This document shows, in pieces, positions 1 to 9,439 of a stretch of DNA of 46,057 nt (its first letter is position 1; each line of letters begins with the position of its first letter). Below the pieces are notes generated by a model. That model worked only from the letters and a program-made list of their open reading frames with translations. It had not been told where the DNA came from and did no database searches. The stretch comes from Haliea sp. (GTDB lineage: Bacteria > Pseudomonadota > Gammaproteobacteria > Pseudomonadales > Halieaceae). The stretch lies in NCBI GenBank assembly GCA_002862465.1, contig PKDD01000146.1, forward strand, positions 1 through 46,057, given 5' to 3'. The translations under genes were made by a program, and so were the position numbers.

Positions 1-80
1 CCGGCATTATGGCGGGTGCCCCGGTACTCGCTACCGGGGTTGCCAAGTCCCACAATGAGCTTTATCTCAGGCATGTGCAT
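1..80 (-). CDS. pth: Peptidyl-tRNA hydrolase, N-terminal fragment (cut by window edge)
   Basis: Only the first 26 or so codons are present; the gene continues off the left edge. The translation contains IKLIVGLGNPG followed by EYRGTRHNAG, the N-terminal signature of bacterial Pth. The RHNAG segment carries the catalytic histidine and GNPG the substrate-contacting asparagine. Pth cleaves the ester bond of peptidyl-tRNAs released from stalled ribosomes, recycling tRNA in the cytoplasm. Two in-frame ATGs (at 80 and 74) could serve as start. It lies 26 bases downstream of rplY on the same strand, the usual rplY-pth order, so co-transcription is likely. Confidence 0.93.
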   Translation of the reverse strand, partial: MHMPEIKLIVGLGNPGSEYRGTRHNA

Positions 81-106
81 GCCGCCGTAGTGGCGCGGCG
101 AGGAAA

Positions 107-781
107 TTATTCCTCGCTATCGCCTGCGTCTGCCTCGCCCGCGGCATCTTCTTCAGCTGCAGTTGGAGCCTCATCCAAGTTGTCAGCATCATCACCGCCT
201 TTCGGAGCCATCACGGAGGCGACTGCCAAGTCGTGGTCTTCGCCCAGTGCCAGTGCAACGGACGTTACCCCTTTTGGCAAGCTAATGTCAGACAAGTGAA
301 TAATTTGGCCGGTTTCCACTTCCAGCATGTCCACCTCAATGAAAGTGGGTATGTCTGCTGGCAAACAGGAGACTTCTATATCTGTTGCCTGATGTTGGAT
401 CAGTCCACCTTGTGTCTTGACGCCATAGCAGGCCGTTTCGTTGAGGAAATGAATTGGTATGTTGAGCTTGATAGCGACCTTGTCATCAACCCGTAAAAAA
501 TCGATATGCATGATGTTGCTCTTCGCTGGATGACGCTGCATATCTTTGATGATAGCTTTTTCCTTAGCCTTGCCGATATTGACAGTCAGAACATGGGAAT
601 AGAACGCCTCGTTCTCCAGTGCCTTCTCCAGATCCTTGCGGATAAAGCTGAGCGCTTGAGGATCTTTAGTGCCACCGTAAATGATAGCCGGGATTAGGTC
701 AGCTAAACGGCGTAGGCGGCGGCTCGCACCTTTCCCTACGTCGGTTCGTGCTTCTGCGTGTAATTCAAATTGGTCAGACAT
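107..781 (-). CDS. rplY: 50S ribosomal protein L25 / general stress protein Ctc (long form)
   Basis: This 224-residue protein is the long, two-domain L25/TL5/Ctc form rather than the 94-residue E. coli L25. Residues about 5-95 are the 5S-rRNA-binding L25 domain (starts FELHAEARTDVGKGASRRLR). Residues about 100-190 are the beta-rich TL5 C-terminal domain. The last 30 or so residues are an acidic Asp/Glu/Ala tail. It binds 5S rRNA in the central protuberance of the large subunit. The ATG at 781 is preceded by AAAGGAG (reverse complement of 790-796), a strong ribosome binding site. It sits between prs and pth in a minus-strand operon. Confidence 0.96.
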   Translation of the reverse strand: MSDQFELHAEARTDVGKGASRRLRRLADLIPAIIYGGTKDPQALSFIRKDLEKALENEAFYSHVLTVNIGKAKEKAIIKDMQRHPAKSNIMHIDFLRVDDKVAIKLNIPIHFLNETACYGVKTQGGLIQHQATDIEVSCLPADIPTFIEVDMLEVETGQIIHLSDISLPKGVTSVALALGEDHDLAVASVMAPKGGDDADNLDEAPTAAEEDAAGEADAGDSEE

Positions 782-854
782 TGTCGTGACTCCTTTGATA
801 AGTCATCGAGGCACCTGCGACCGGCGCTGCGATGAGTGGGTGTTTACGCTAAAT

Positions 855-1802
855 CTACTGAAAAAGCGCGCTAATTGATTCCTCATTGGCGACTCTGCGC
901 ATGGACTCTGCCAGCAGGTCAGCAATCGTGAGTTGCCGAATCTTTTTAACAGCCTTCGCTTCAGCACTTAATGGAATCGTGTCTGTGACCACCAATTCAT
1001 CAAGCTGAGAGCCTTTAATATTTTCTAGAGCTTCGCCAGATAGCACTGCATGCGTGCAGTACGCAACCACTTTAGATGCGCCGCGTTCTTTCAGCGCGTC
1101 GGCGGCTTTACAGAGAGTGCCGGCAGTGTCGACCATGTCGTCTACCAGCAGGCAGGTGCGCTCGTCTACCTCTCCGATCAAGTTCATCACCTGGGCCTCG
1201 TTGGCCTTGGGACGCCGCTTATCGATGATTGCTAGGTCGGCTTCATTCAATTGCTTCGCAATCGCGCGTGCTCTCACGACACCGCCTATATCTGGGGAGA
1301 CAACTATTAGATTGTTGTAATTGCTCGCTTGTATGTCTTCTATCAATATCGGCGAGCCGTAAATGTTGTCCACAGGACATTTAAAAAATCCTTGGATTTG
1401 TTCTGCATGTAAATCTACCGTTAACACACGGTCCACGCCTACCGTGACCATCATGTCGGCTACCACTTTGGAAGAGATCGGGACACGCGCTGAACGCACC
1501 CGTCTGTCTTGGCGCGCATAACCGAAGTAAGGCACGACCGCAGTGATGCGTGAAGCTGACGCCCGTCGCAGAGCATCGATCATGACGATAAGCTCCATCA
1601 GATTGTCATTAGTGGGGGCACAAGTCGATTGCAGTACAAAAACATCCTTACCGCGCACGTTTTCATTCAGCTCGACTGTTGTTTCGCCATCACTAAACTT
1701 GCCAACATCAGCTTTGCCGAGCGCCAGATACAAACGGCTAGCGACTTTTTGAGCCAGCTCTGGATTGGCATTCCCTGTAAAAACCATCATTTTTGAGGAC
1801 AC
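855..1802 (-). CDS. prs: Ribose-phosphate pyrophosphokinase (PRPP synthetase)
   Basis: This 315-residue cytoplasmic enzyme makes PRPP from ribose 5-phosphate and ATP for purine, pyrimidine, histidine and NAD synthesis. Class I PRPP synthetase motifs are intact: the N-terminal [44 protein letters not shown], the metal-binding [25 protein letters not shown], and the PRPP loop [12 protein letters not shown]. The likely start is GTG at 1802, with AAGG about nine bases upstream. The in-frame ATGs at 1790 and 1787 lack a visible ribosome binding site. A tRNA-Gln gene lies just upstream on the same strand, as in Pseudomonas, and may be co-transcribed. Confidence 0.97.
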   Translation of the reverse strand: MSSKMMVFTGNANPELAQKVASRLYLALGKADVGKFSDGETTVELNENVRGKDVFVLQSTCAPTNDNLMELIVMIDALRRASASRITAVVPYFGYARQDRRVRSARVPISSKVVADMMVTVGVDRVLTVDLHAEQIQGFFKCPVDNIYGSPILIEDIQASNYNNLIVVSPDIGGVVRARAIAKQLNEADLAIIDKRRPKANEAQVMNLIGEVDERTCLLVDDMVDTAGTLCKAADALKERGASKVVAYCTHAVLSGEALENIKGSQLDELVVTDTIPLSAEAKAVKKIRQLTIADLLAESMRRVANEESISALFQ

Positions 1803-1884
1803 AGTACTCTACCTTCGGGTTTCTCTCGAAAATTATGGTAACTAATAACGCTATCTCCCTCTTGGGACCAAAGCGCCGCCTGTA

Positions 1885-1959
1885 TGGCTGGGGTGGGAGG
1901 ATTCGAACCTCCGAATGCCAGGATCAAAACCTGGTGCCTTGCCGCTTGGCGACACCCCA
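1885..1959 (-). tRNA. glnQ-type tRNA: tRNA-Gln (anticodon UUG)
   Basis: The reverse complement starts TGGGGTGTCGCCAAGC and ends with a paired CACCCCA acceptor strand, the discriminator G and an encoded CCA (75 nt). The T arm contains GGTTCGAATCC. The anticodon loop reads TTTTGAT, giving anticodon TTG at 1925-1927 (glutamine). The first base pair is U1-A72, typical of glutaminyl tRNAs. It lies 14 bases after the ispE stop and 82 bases before prs, so it is probably processed from an ispE-tRNA-prs transcript. Confidence 0.97.
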
Positions 1960-1973
1960 AACAATCTGTCGGA

Positions 1974-2807
1974 TTATAATAATTCAGTCGGCAGAGGCGC
2001 TCTGTTGACGCCTCGAGCGAGGATGCTCGTCATCTCTTCCGGCAACTGTTCTTGGGCCTCTTGAGCCTCAGTTACATTTTCGAAGCTAATGAAAACACAA
2101 GCCCCGCTGCCAGTCAGTTTCGCTTCGCCAACATTTCCCAGCACTATCAACGCGTTATCGACACTTGGGTAGAGCCGCCGGACAAGTTGCTGACAATCGT
2201 TCCGGAGACCCTCGTCAAAAAAGGCCGCCATTTTGATGGGGATAGTGTTGCGTGTCAATTGCTCGTGGGAAAATATTTTAGCGGTCGATACATGGCAATC
2301 CGGCGTGACGATGAGGTACCAGCGCTCAGGAAGTTCGATTGGGGTAAGAATGTCGCCAATACCCTCGGCCCAAGCAGTGTGGCCGCCGACAAAGACTGGG
2401 ACATCGGCACCGAGTCGCCGGCCCAATTCCTGCAGCTGCTGCCGCGACAACTGCAGATCCCAGAGGCGGTTGAGTGCAAGGAGTGTGGTCGCCGCATTGG
2501 AACTGCCCCCCCCCAGACCCGCTCCGGTGGGTATGTATTTCTGTAGCTTGATATGAGCGCCCAGTTTTCCGCACTGAATTAGCGCCGCGGCGCGCATGAT
2601 GAGATTCTCTTCTGGTGGTATTCCAGTATTGTTGCTTTCCAGAGTAATTACGCCGCTTTGATTCGGTGTGAACACCATTTGATCACCCCAGTCTAGCAAT
2701 TGGAACAGTGTTTGCAGTTCGTGGTAACCATCGGGTCGACGCCCCGTAATATGCAGGAAGAGATTGAGCTTAGCGGGCGATAGTACGGAGAGTGCACTGG
2801 CCATCAT
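1974..2807 (-). CDS. ispE: 4-(cytidine-5'-diphospho)-2-C-methyl-D-erythritol kinase
   Basis: This GHMP-family kinase (277 aa) phosphorylates the 2-hydroxyl of CDP-methylerythritol in the MEP isoprenoid pathway. It opens with SPAKLNLFLHITGRRPDGYHEL, the IspE N-terminal signature. The GHMP ATP-binding motif is PTGAGLGGGSSNAAT, and the C-terminal TGSGACVF loop is also present. The ATG at 2807 overlaps the lolB stop as ATGA, with a second ATG at 2804, so translation is coupled to lolB. The three glycine codons of the ATP loop are read from a run of nine identical bases (2506-2514 on the plus strand), an unusual slippage-prone tract in an essential gene. Confidence 0.96.
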   Translation of the reverse strand: MMASALSVLSPAKLNLFLHITGRRPDGYHELQTLFQLLDWGDQMVFTPNQSGVITLESNNTGIPPEENLIMRAAALIQCGKLGAHIKLQKYIPTGAGLGGGSSNAATTLLALNRLWDLQLSRQQLQELGRRLGADVPVFVGGHTAWAEGIGDILTPIELPERWYLIVTPDCHVSTAKIFSHEQLTRNTIPIKMAAFFDEGLRNDCQQLVRRLYPSVDNALIVLGNVGEAKLTGSGACVFISFENVTEAQEAQEQLPEEMTSILARGVNRAPLPTELL

Positions 2808-3409
2808 TGTGGCGATGTCTGCCAGGTTGATATCGCAATTTTAGCACGCGTAGTACCGCGTTGGATTTGTAGACGCGTAGGTAATGTAAACCCTTGGAAC
2901 TGCTGATATCGCTGGTACTTAACCTCCCAGTTATCCTGCCAAAGGCTTTGCAGAACATCGGTCTGAGGGTCAACTTGCAACTGCTGCACTTTCGAGTTTG
3001 GAGCAGGAATACCCTTCAGCCAATAAGCCAATGCCTGCAGGGGCAGATCCCAACCTGTGTTTAAGACAATGGCATCCGGATCGGAGATATCGATTGACCT
3101 ATACTCATCGCCTTGATGAATTTCCAGTCTCTCGCCGTCACTGAGAATTGTTGTGGCCCCCATCCCAAGGGGGCCGCTCAACTGTAGGGTAGTGTCCTGA
3201 TTATCTTGTTGCCATATCAGGGAAGCCGATTCTGACGTATTTGCCATGCGCAGGGCCATTTTGCCATTTGCGGTCCATGTCTGCAGCAGTTTGATGTTTT
3301 CGCTATGGGTCTGCCAGCTCACGGCTGGAGGCTCGCGCTGATCCAAAGCGGAACAGCCTGCCAGAACTAGCATAATTAGCCAAGGTGTCAGGTGCTTGAG
3401 GGGACTCAT
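2804..3409 (-). CDS. lolB: Outer-membrane lipoprotein receptor LolB
   Basis: The 201-residue product has a type II signal peptide with lipobox LAGC (Cys19) followed by serine at +2, consistent with outer-membrane retention. LolB takes lipoproteins from periplasmic LolA and inserts them into the outer membrane. Family features are the central WTANGKMALR strand, an LxLSGPLGMGATTI stretch and a C-terminal strand ending in RAKIAISTW. The start lies one base after the stop of the upstream TPR gene, and the end overlaps ispE by four bases. The TPR-lolB-ispE order is the standard Pseudomonas-type arrangement next to hemA. Confidence 0.93.
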   Translation of the reverse strand: MSPLKHLTPWLIMLVLAGCSALDQREPPAVSWQTHSENIKLLQTWTANGKMALRMANTSESASLIWQQDNQDTTLQLSGPLGMGATTILSDGERLEIHQGDEYRSIDISDPDAIVLNTGWDLPLQALAYWLKGIPAPNSKVQQLQVDPQTDVLQSLWQDNWEVKYQRYQQFQGFTLPTRLQIQRGTTRAKIAISTWQTSPQ

Positions 3410-3410
3410 A

Positions 3411-5159
3411 TCAGGGCGGATTCTCCCCAGAATAAGTCTGCGGCGGCAAACTGATCGACAGGTCTATGCCCAAGCGATCGAGTGTGTCCAGTAAGACTGG
3501 GTGGGTCGGCTCGCGAAGCAGAGCGCCTTGCCAGACTGCTATGGCTGCGTCTGTCTTACCCTGCGCCCAAAGCGCTTCACCCAGATGAGAGGCCACTTCA
3601 GCATCAGGAAAGCCAGTGTAGGCACGTCTCAAATAGTTCACTGATGCAGCGTATTGTTCCGTGCGAAACAGTACCCAGCCCATACTATCAAGGATGGCAG
3701 GTTCATCAGGTTTCAGCACTAGTGCGCGCGATATTAGATCAAGTGCCTCTTCATATCGGGTCGTGCGGTTAGCTAGTGTATACCCCAGAGCGTTAAGGGC
3801 CGCCGTGTTATTAGGTTCAATCGCGATAATCGTGCGCAAATCCTGCTCCATTAAAGCGAGGTTGTTGAGCAACTCGTTAAGCATAGCGCGCGCATAGCGC
3901 AGTCGAGTGCTATCGGGGGCTTGTCGCAATGCCCGATTGAGTACCTGCAGTGCTTGTGTCTGGGCCCCAACTCCGGCCAGAATATCGGCTTCCAATATAT
4001 AGAGTTCAGGCCTCAAAGGAGGATTCTCTTGTCTTTGTAGGGCAAACCAAGCGCGAAAGCGTTCCAACTCATAGGCCTCGATAAGAATGTGGCCGATACG
4101 GTTAGTCGCTGCAAGATATTCTGGTCCAAACCTTATTTGCATATAGTAAGAAAGGGCTTCTTCAGTGTCGTAATCTGCTTCTGCCATGCGGCCAAGGTAG
4201 TAGTAGGCTTCATCGACGCGCTTTTCGAGCGCGATAGCCTCGAGTAAATAGACTCGCGCCGCTTCGGGGTCACCAACCTCGTGGCTGATGAGGGCAAGGG
4301 AGAATAATAGATCGCCGTCGTCAGGGTGTTGCTTCGACAGAACCTCAAATTGCTGGCGGGCTGCTGGCAGATTAGTCGCAGTCAGGAGGCGAGCGTACTC
4401 TAGTCTTAGCAGATTATTGTCAGGTTCATTCTGCAATGCCTGTTGCAATCGCACATAGGGCTGCGCCGCATTTTGCTCGGCCAGAATTTTCGCTTCCAGC
4501 AGAATTGCCGGCGTTTTTCCCGGTTCTATGTCGAGCAGGGTATTGAGGTTATCCAGCGCCGCATCAAATTCTCCGGTCTCGGCCTGAATCAGCGCCTGCG
4601 TCAATAGCAAGTTGGTACTCTGGGGAAACTCTGCGACCAATGCCTCGATATCTTGTACTAATTCAGTGCGCTGAGCAGCACCCAATTGTTTAAAGTCTTT
4701 AAGCAACATAGGAAATTTAGCGTCGCCCGTTTCGCGTTGCACCACGATCAGGTAGGGCAGGGCCTCCAACGCTCGGCCCTGACGGACTAAGAGTTGCGCT
4801 AGTGTGGTGTTTGCTTCGGTATTTTTAGGATCCAATTCTACCCACAACGCGGCCGCCTCAAGTGCTTCCTGTTCGCGTAGCAGAAATTGCGCCAGGTGCG
4901 TGGTGTGTTTACTGATGCCCCTATCGCGCAACTGACTAGCCTGAGTAACATATTGCTCTAGTGCTACATCGTATGCGTGTCGACGCAGGGCAAACTCTGC
5001 GACTAGCAAGGGGTATAGACTGTCACTCGGGAATGGCCTCTCACGAACGGCGATAGCAGTTTTAGGCTCAGCTTGAGCCTCATGCTCCGAAACTGATACT
5101 TGCGCTGCACATCCGACGATCAGGGCAGCAGTGATTGCGAGGGCAACGAGTTGCAACAT
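3411..5159 (-). CDS. TPR-repeat lipoprotein (PA4667-like)
   Basis: The 582-residue protein begins with a hydrophobic signal and lipobox IVGC (Cys17), so it is probably a membrane-anchored periplasmic lipoprotein. The remainder is helical tetratricopeptide repeats, for example near LDPKNTEANTTLAQLLVRQGRALEALPYL, NEPDNNLLRLEYARLL and KPDEPAILDSMGWVLFRTEQYAASVNYL. An upstream in-frame start at 5258 would add 33 residues and bury the signal peptide, so the ATG at 5159 is preferred. It lies divergent to hemA and upstream of lolB, matching the uncharacterised TPR gene at this place in pseudomonads. A scaffold role in envelope biogenesis is inference; no enzyme motif is visible. Confidence 0.85.
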   Translation of the reverse strand: MLQLVALAITAALIVGCAAQVSVSEHEAQAEPKTAIAVRERPFPSDSLYPLLVAEFALRRHAYDVALEQYVTQASQLRDRGISKHTTHLAQFLLREQEALEAAALWVELDPKNTEANTTLAQLLVRQGRALEALPYLIVVQRETGDAKFPMLLKDFKQLGAAQRTELVQDIEALVAEFPQSTNLLLTQALIQAETGEFDAALDNLNTLLDIEPGKTPAILLEAKILAEQNAAQPYVRLQQALQNEPDNNLLRLEYARLLTATNLPAARQQFEVLSKQHPDDGDLLFSLALISHEVGDPEAARVYLLEAIALEKRVDEAYYYLGRMAEADYDTEEALSYYMQIRFGPEYLAATNRIGHILIEAYELERFRAWFALQRQENPPLRPELYILEADILAGVGAQTQALQVLNRALRQAPDSTRLRYARAMLNELLNNLALMEQDLRTIIAIEPNNTAALNALGYTLANRTTRYEEALDLISRALVLKPDEPAILDSMGWVLFRTEQYAASVNYLRRAYTGFPDAEVASHLGEALWAQGKTDAAIAVWQGALLREPTHPVLLDTLDRLGIDLSISLPPQTYSGENPP

Positions 5160-5333
5160 GGTGGCGTAAAGCGAGATGATCCATCGATAAGACAAATGAT
5201 ATAATGCCACAGAAGGGCGGTGAAACACACTGAACGGTAAGGAAGAAGATCGGAGCAATAAACGGATGCCCTATCTGCCCCCTGCTATTTATCGTCTAAC
5301 CTGTTAAAATTGCCGGACTTTTTTGCAAATTGT

Positions 5334-5367
5334 GCTAACGTGCTCTCGCCTCTAGGAGGAGGTTAGC
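5334..5367 (+). repeat. Inverted repeat in the hemA leader region
   Basis: GCTAAC (5334-5339) and GTTAGC (5362-5367) are complementary. A smaller CCTC-TAG-GAGG hairpin sits between them. The element lies about 50 bases before hemA in the 258-base divergent region shared with the TPR gene. The region also has an AT-rich TAAAAT hexamer at 5305-5310 that could be a -10 element, but no convincing -35. The structure could act as an operator or leader hairpin; its role is unknown. Confidence 0.35.
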
Positions 5368-5417
5368 GGGTTAGCTACACCCTTATCCGGAATATCGCGG
5401 AGCTATTACCAGTCGCC

Positions 5418-6779
5418 ATGAATCTAATCGCCTTGGGAATCAATCATAACTCAGCGGAAATCGACGTGCGCGAGCGGGTGGCTTTCGCGCCTGAGCAGGT
5501 GGGTGAAGCGTTGCTGGATGCTTGTGATATCGGGGGTGTAGAAGAGGTTGTCATCCTTTCAACCTGCAACCGCACAGAGCTCTACGCCATGGTCTCTGAT
5601 AGCGCAAGCCTAAGCGATAAGACGCGGGAGTTGACTGAGTGGATAGCGAATTACCACCATCTATCGATATCAGAACTGTATTCTCGCGCATATTGCCACG
5701 AGGGCACTCAAGCGCTGCGGCATCTTGTGCAAGTCGCCAGTGGTCTAGATTCTATGGTCTTGGGGGAGCCGCAAATTTTTGGGCAGTTGAAGTCTGCGTA
5801 TGCGGTGGCGAGCGACGCGGGAACTGCGGGCGGTGAATTTGGTCGACTGTTTCCGCGCATTTTCTCTATTGCTAAGCGCGTGCGCACTGATACTGCTATC
5901 GGTGAAAACCCAGTTTCAGTAGCCTATGCCGCGGTAAATTTAGCGGGGCATATTTTTTCCGATTTGAGCCAGTGTAATGCTTTGTTGGTGGGGGCAGGGG
6001 AAACCATTGAACTAGTGGCTCGCCACCTTGTCGGAGCGGGAGTGCGAAAAATCATAATTGCCAATCGTACCCTAGGCAGAGCCCGGGAACTGGCGCAGAA
6101 ATTCGGTGCTGAAGCAGTTTTGCTTGCTGAAATACCCGCGCAGTTGTCGAATTCCGATATCATCATCACCTCTACCGCAAGCCAGCTGCCGATACTGGGT
6201 AAAGGCGCAGTAGAACAGGCGCTGAAGGTGCGTAAGCATCGCCCTTTCTTGATGGTCGATATCGCAGTGCCTAGGGATATTGAATCTCAAGTCGGTGAAT
6301 TGCCTGATGTTTATCTCTACAGCGTGGATGACTTGCGCGAGATCGTGGAGGCGAACATGCTTAGTCGCAGTAGCGAGGCGCGTAAAGCGGACTTTATTAT
6401 TGATGAGGGTGTGCGCCTGTATGTCGAAGAAGGACTGAGTCTTGAGGCAGTGGATACGGTCAAAGAGTATCGAGCGATGGCAGAGCAAGTGCGTGATCAC
6501 GAACTCCAACGTGCCCAGCGTGCATTTGATCGCGGTGATGATCCACGCAAAATATTGGCTCATTTGTCGCGCACTATCACCAACAAGCTGATTCACGCAC
6601 CGACCACTGGCCTTAAACAGGCGAGCGCGGATGGTCGACAAGACTTAATCAATAATGCCCGTAAATTGTTAGGCCTCGAGGGCGATTCATCTCAGTCTCA
6701 GCAAGACTTGAGCGGAGAGCAGACTGGGCCGGAGTTGGCCTCTTCAACGCTGGAAAATACTCGGCGCACACTGCAGTGA
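5418..6779 (+). CDS. hemA: Glutamyl-tRNA reductase
   Basis: The 453-residue protein catalyses NADPH-dependent reduction of glutamyl-tRNA to glutamate-1-semialdehyde, the first committed step of C5 haem synthesis. The N-terminal catalytic domain has [18 protein letters not shown] and the nucleophilic Cys50 in STCNRTELY. The [17 protein letters not shown] signature follows. The Rossmann NADPH domain has [14 protein letters not shown], and there is a long C-terminal dimerisation helix region. Length is slightly above the 418 residues of E. coli because of a Ser/Gln-rich C-terminal tail. It overlaps prfA by three bases (GTGA), so the two are translationally coupled. Confidence 0.97.
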   Translation: MNLIALGINHNSAEIDVRERVAFAPEQVGEALLDACDIGGVEEVVILSTCNRTELYAMVSDSASLSDKTRELTEWIANYHHLSISELYSRAYCHEGTQALRHLVQVASGLDSMVLGEPQIFGQLKSAYAVASDAGTAGGEFGRLFPRIFSIAKRVRTDTAIGENPVSVAYAAVNLAGHIFSDLSQCNALLVGAGETIELVARHLVGAGVRKIIIANRTLGRARELAQKFGAEAVLLAEIPAQLSNSDIIITSTASQLPILGKGAVEQALKVRKHRPFLMVDIAVPRDIESQVGELPDVYLYSVDDLREIVEANMLSRSSEARKADFIIDEGVRLYVEEGLSLEAVDTVKEYRAMAEQVRDHELQRAQRAFDRGDDPRKILAHLSRTITNKLIHAPTTGLKQASADGRQDLINNARKLLGLEGDSSQSQQDLSGEQTGPELASSTLENTRRTLQ

Positions 6780-7861
6780 AATCATCACTGCTTTCTAAGT
6801 TAGACATGCTTGCGGACCGATATGAAGAAGTATCGGCATTGCTAAGCGACAGCCAGACGATTGCTAACCAGATTAAATTTCGTGAGTTGTCACGTGAATA
6901 TTCTGAGTTGGAGTCGGTCGTTTCTTGCTATGCCCAATATAGTCAAGTTCAGGCGGATATTGAAGAGGCACGGCTAATGTTGAATGACGCTGATGCAGAC
7001 GTGCGTGATATGGCACGGGATGAATTGGAAACGGGCGGTGAGAGTTTAGAGGCCATGGAGTCGCAGATTCAGACGCTGCTACTGCCGCGGGATCCGAACG
7101 ATTCTCACAATGTGTTTTTAGAGATTCGTGCAGGCACTGGCGGCGATGAAGCGGCAATTTTTTCTGGTGATTTATTCCGTATGTATTCCCGCTATGCGGA
7201 GAATCAGGGCTGGAAGATGGAGGTCTTGTCAGAGCGTGCGGGCGATCATGGGGGATATAAAGAAATTATTACCCGCGTTGAAGGACGGAACGTTTATGCT
7301 CAACTTAAGTTTGAATCGGGAGCTCATCGGGTGCAGCGTGTGCCTGATACTGAGTCTCAGGGTCGAATTCATACGTCTGCATGCACCGTTGCTGTGATGC
7401 CGGAGGCTGAGGAGGTAGATCAGGTAGAGATCAATAAGTCTGATTTGCGTATTGATACTTACCGTGCATCTGGTGCCGGTGGCCAGCATGTCAATAAGAC
7501 CGATTCAGCTGTGCGCATTACCCATATCCCCAGCGGTGTCGTAGTGGAGTGTCAGGACGAGCGCTCGCAGCACAAGAACCGAGCTCGAGCGATGTCCCTA
7601 CTGCAGGCTAAGTTGCTGACCAGTGCGCAGGATAAACAGGCAACTGAAACCGCTGAGACACGGCGAAACCTGGTGGGTACCGGAGATCGTTCCGATCGTA
7701 TTCGCACCTATAATTTTCCGCAGGGCCGCATGACCGACCATCGTATTAATTTGACACTGTATAAACTCGACGAAGTGATGGAAGGTGAGCTCAGTGCGAT
7801 CATCGGCCCGCTGCGACAGGAGTATCAGGCAGATCAGCTGGCGGCGTTGGCAGGCGACTAG
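6776..7861 (+). CDS. prfA: Peptide chain release factor 1
   Basis: The 361-residue RF1 recognises UAA and UAG and triggers peptidyl-tRNA hydrolysis. The start is GTG at 6776 inside the hemA stop. The protein from this start aligns with family N-termini ([21 protein letters not shown]), whereas the ATG at 6806 would truncate it. The stop-codon recognition tripeptide is PDT in [15 protein letters not shown]. The catalytic GGQ lies in [19 protein letters not shown]. The gene is followed by prmC, whose product methylates the GGQ glutamine; the prfA stop and prmC start share one base, so enzyme and substrate are co-expressed. Confidence 0.97.
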   Translation: MKSSLLSKLDMLADRYEEVSALLSDSQTIANQIKFRELSREYSELESVVSCYAQYSQVQADIEEARLMLNDADADVRDMARDELETGGESLEAMESQIQTLLLPRDPNDSHNVFLEIRAGTGGDEAAIFSGDLFRMYSRYAENQGWKMEVLSERAGDHGGYKEIITRVEGRNVYAQLKFESGAHRVQRVPDTESQGRIHTSACTVAVMPEAEEVDQVEINKSDLRIDTYRASGAGGQHVNKTDSAVRITHIPSGVVVECQDERSQHKNRARAMSLLQAKLLTSAQDKQATETAETRRNLVGTGDRSDRIRTYNFPQGRMTDHRINLTLYKLDEVMEGELSAIIGPLRQEYQADQLAALAGD

Positions 7862-8694
7862 TGGTAACGGTGCAGAAACTGCTGCGTTTGGGTAGTGATC
7901 TGCAGGTCGACAGTGCTAGGCGCGATACTGAAATTCTGCTGTGCCACTGCTTGGATAAACCCCGTGTATGGCTGTATACCTGGCCCGAGAAAGAGGTCTC
8001 TCAGGACTGCGCTAACGCTTTCAAGCAATTATTGGTACAGCGGAGAAAGGGTATTCCAGTCGCCTATCTTACCGGTCAGCGGGAGTTCTGGTCTTTGCCG
8101 CTTGCGGTGAGCGACGCCACCTTAATTCCGCGGCCCGAGACGGAAACGCTGGTCGAATGGGCCTTGGAGTTGGCACTGCCGAATGCGGCGAGCGTACTTG
8201 ATCTGGGTACTGGTTCTGGTGCGATTGCGCTGGCTTTAGCGAGTGAGCGACCCCAGTGGCATTTGACAGCATTGGACGTCAGCGAGGAAGCGTTGCAGGT
8301 TGCTCGGGGCAATGCTGTCAGGACTAAAATGACGTCGGTGCACTTTGTGCAATCAGACTGGTATCAAGCTGTTTTAGGCCAGCGTTTCAACGCTCTGCTT
8401 GGAAACCCGCCCTATGTTGATGCGGACGACCCTCATCTTGGCTTGGGCGACGTCCGCTTCGAACCACGTTCCGCACTGGTGTCTTCCAACCGCGGCCTAG
8501 AGGATCTGGGACGTCTCGTAATAGGTGCGCCAGATCAACTCGTTGATGGTGGTTGGCTTTTACTGGAGCATGGGTTTGAGCAGGCGAAGACCGTGCGAGC
8601 GATGCTGCATGATGCCGGGTTTAGCCATGTGACTACGCGTCTGGATATGTCGGGACGGCAACGAGTTACCGGAGGTTGCTGGCATGCTGACTGA
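7861..8694 (+). CDS. prmC: Release factor glutamine N5-methyltransferase
   Basis: This class I SAM-dependent methyltransferase (277 aa) modifies the GGQ glutamine of RF1 and RF2. A helical N-terminal release-factor-binding domain (about 1-75, with RRDTEILLCH) precedes the Rossmann domain. That domain has the SAM motif VLDLGTGSGAIALALA and the catalytic NPPY motif in LLGNPPYVDADDPHL. The start is GTG at 7861, one base overlapping the prfA stop. The 3' end overlaps moeB by 11 bases. The order hemA-prfA-prmC-moeB is conserved in related gammaproteobacteria. Confidence 0.96.
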   Translation: MVTVQKLLRLGSDLQVDSARRDTEILLCHCLDKPRVWLYTWPEKEVSQDCANAFKQLLVQRRKGIPVAYLTGQREFWSLPLAVSDATLIPRPETETLVEWALELALPNAASVLDLGTGSGAIALALASERPQWHLTALDVSEEALQVARGNAVRTKMTSVHFVQSDWYQAVLGQRFNALLGNPPYVDADDPHLGLGDVRFEPRSALVSSNRGLEDLGRLVIGAPDQLVDGGWLLLEHGFEQAKTVRAMLHDAGFSHVTTRLDMSGRQRVTGGCWHAD

Positions 8695-9439
8695 CGAGCA
8701 ACTCCTGCGCTACAACCGCCAAATTTTGCTAAATGATTTCGATATTGTAGGACAGGAGCGACTGCAAAAATCTTGTGTATTGGTGGTGGGTTTGGGTGGG
8801 CTGGGATGCCCCGCCGCGCTCTATCTTGCCGCAGCCGGTGTTGGTGAACTGGTGCTAGCCGATGGGGACGTAGTGGAACTTAGCAACCTGCAGCGTCAGA
8901 TTGCGCATTCTGAAGTTGATATTGGTGTCAATAAAGCCCGTTCGGCTGCCGCTGCCATCGCCGCATTGAATCCTGAGGTAAAACTGGAAATTCTCGATCA
9001 GCGACTGGTTGAGGATGCGATTCCATCATTAGTTGCTCGCGTTGATTTGGTATTGGATGCTACAGACAACTATCCGGTGCGGTTTGCCCTGAACCGAGCC
9101 TGCATCGCCGCTGCTGTGCCACTGGTGTCCGCGGCAGCGGTGCACAGCGAGGGGCAGTTGGCCATATTTGATCCGGCGCGCGGGGGGCCATGTTATCGCT
9201 GTCTTTATGCCGAGGGAGAAAAACAGACAGCGCTTAGCTGCAGCGAAAGTGGTGTTTTGGCGCCATTGGTTGGTGTTATCGGTTCATTGCAGGCGATGGA
9301 GGCATTGAAAGTGCTTTCGGGCTACGGTAAGCCGCTGCGGGGTAAGTTGTTAGTGGTAGACTTATCCAGTATGGAATTTCGTCAGTTGGCATTGTCTGCG
9401 CGAAAAGACTGTCCGGCCTGTTCTCATCTGCAGTGTTGA
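8684..9439 (+). CDS. moeB: MoeB/ThiF-family adenylyltransferase
   Basis: This 251-residue E1-like enzyme adenylates the C-terminal Gly-Gly of a ubiquitin-like sulphur carrier (MoaD or ThiS). The N-terminus LLRYNRQILL is typical. The nucleotide loop GLGGLGCPAALYLAAAGVG, the LSNLQRQIAHS segment, DATDNYPVR and the zinc cysteine pairs CYRC and CPAC are all visible, as is the GVIGSLQAMEALKVL helix. Its place after prmC supports MoeB, but ThiF cannot be excluded from sequence alone. The start lies 11 bases inside prmC. Confidence 0.9.
   Translation: MLTDEQLLRYNRQILLNDFDIVGQERLQKSCVLVVGLGGLGCPAALYLAAAGVGELVLADGDVVELSNLQRQIAHSEVDIGVNKARSAAAAIAALNPEVKLEILDQRLVEDAIPSLVARVDLVLDATDNYPVRFALNRACIAAAVPLVSAAAVHSEGQLAIFDPARGGPCYRCLYAEGEKQTALSCSESGVLAPLVGVIGSLQAMEALKVLSGYGKPLRGKLLVVDLSSMEFRQLALSARKDCPACSHLQC

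Noticed and set aside
2052-2546. A 164-codon open frame antisense to ispE
   Set aside because: The IspE frame has all GHMP motifs; the antisense frame shows no recognisable features.
6072-6641. A 189-codon open frame antisense to hemA
   Set aside because: It lies wholly within a conserved gene on the opposite strand, has no recognisable motif or ribosome binding site, and is explained by codon bias of hemA.
7323-7360. PDT instead of PAT in the RF1 stop-codon recognition motif
   Set aside because: The middle residue of the PxT motif varies among RF1 proteins, so this is probably ordinary variation.
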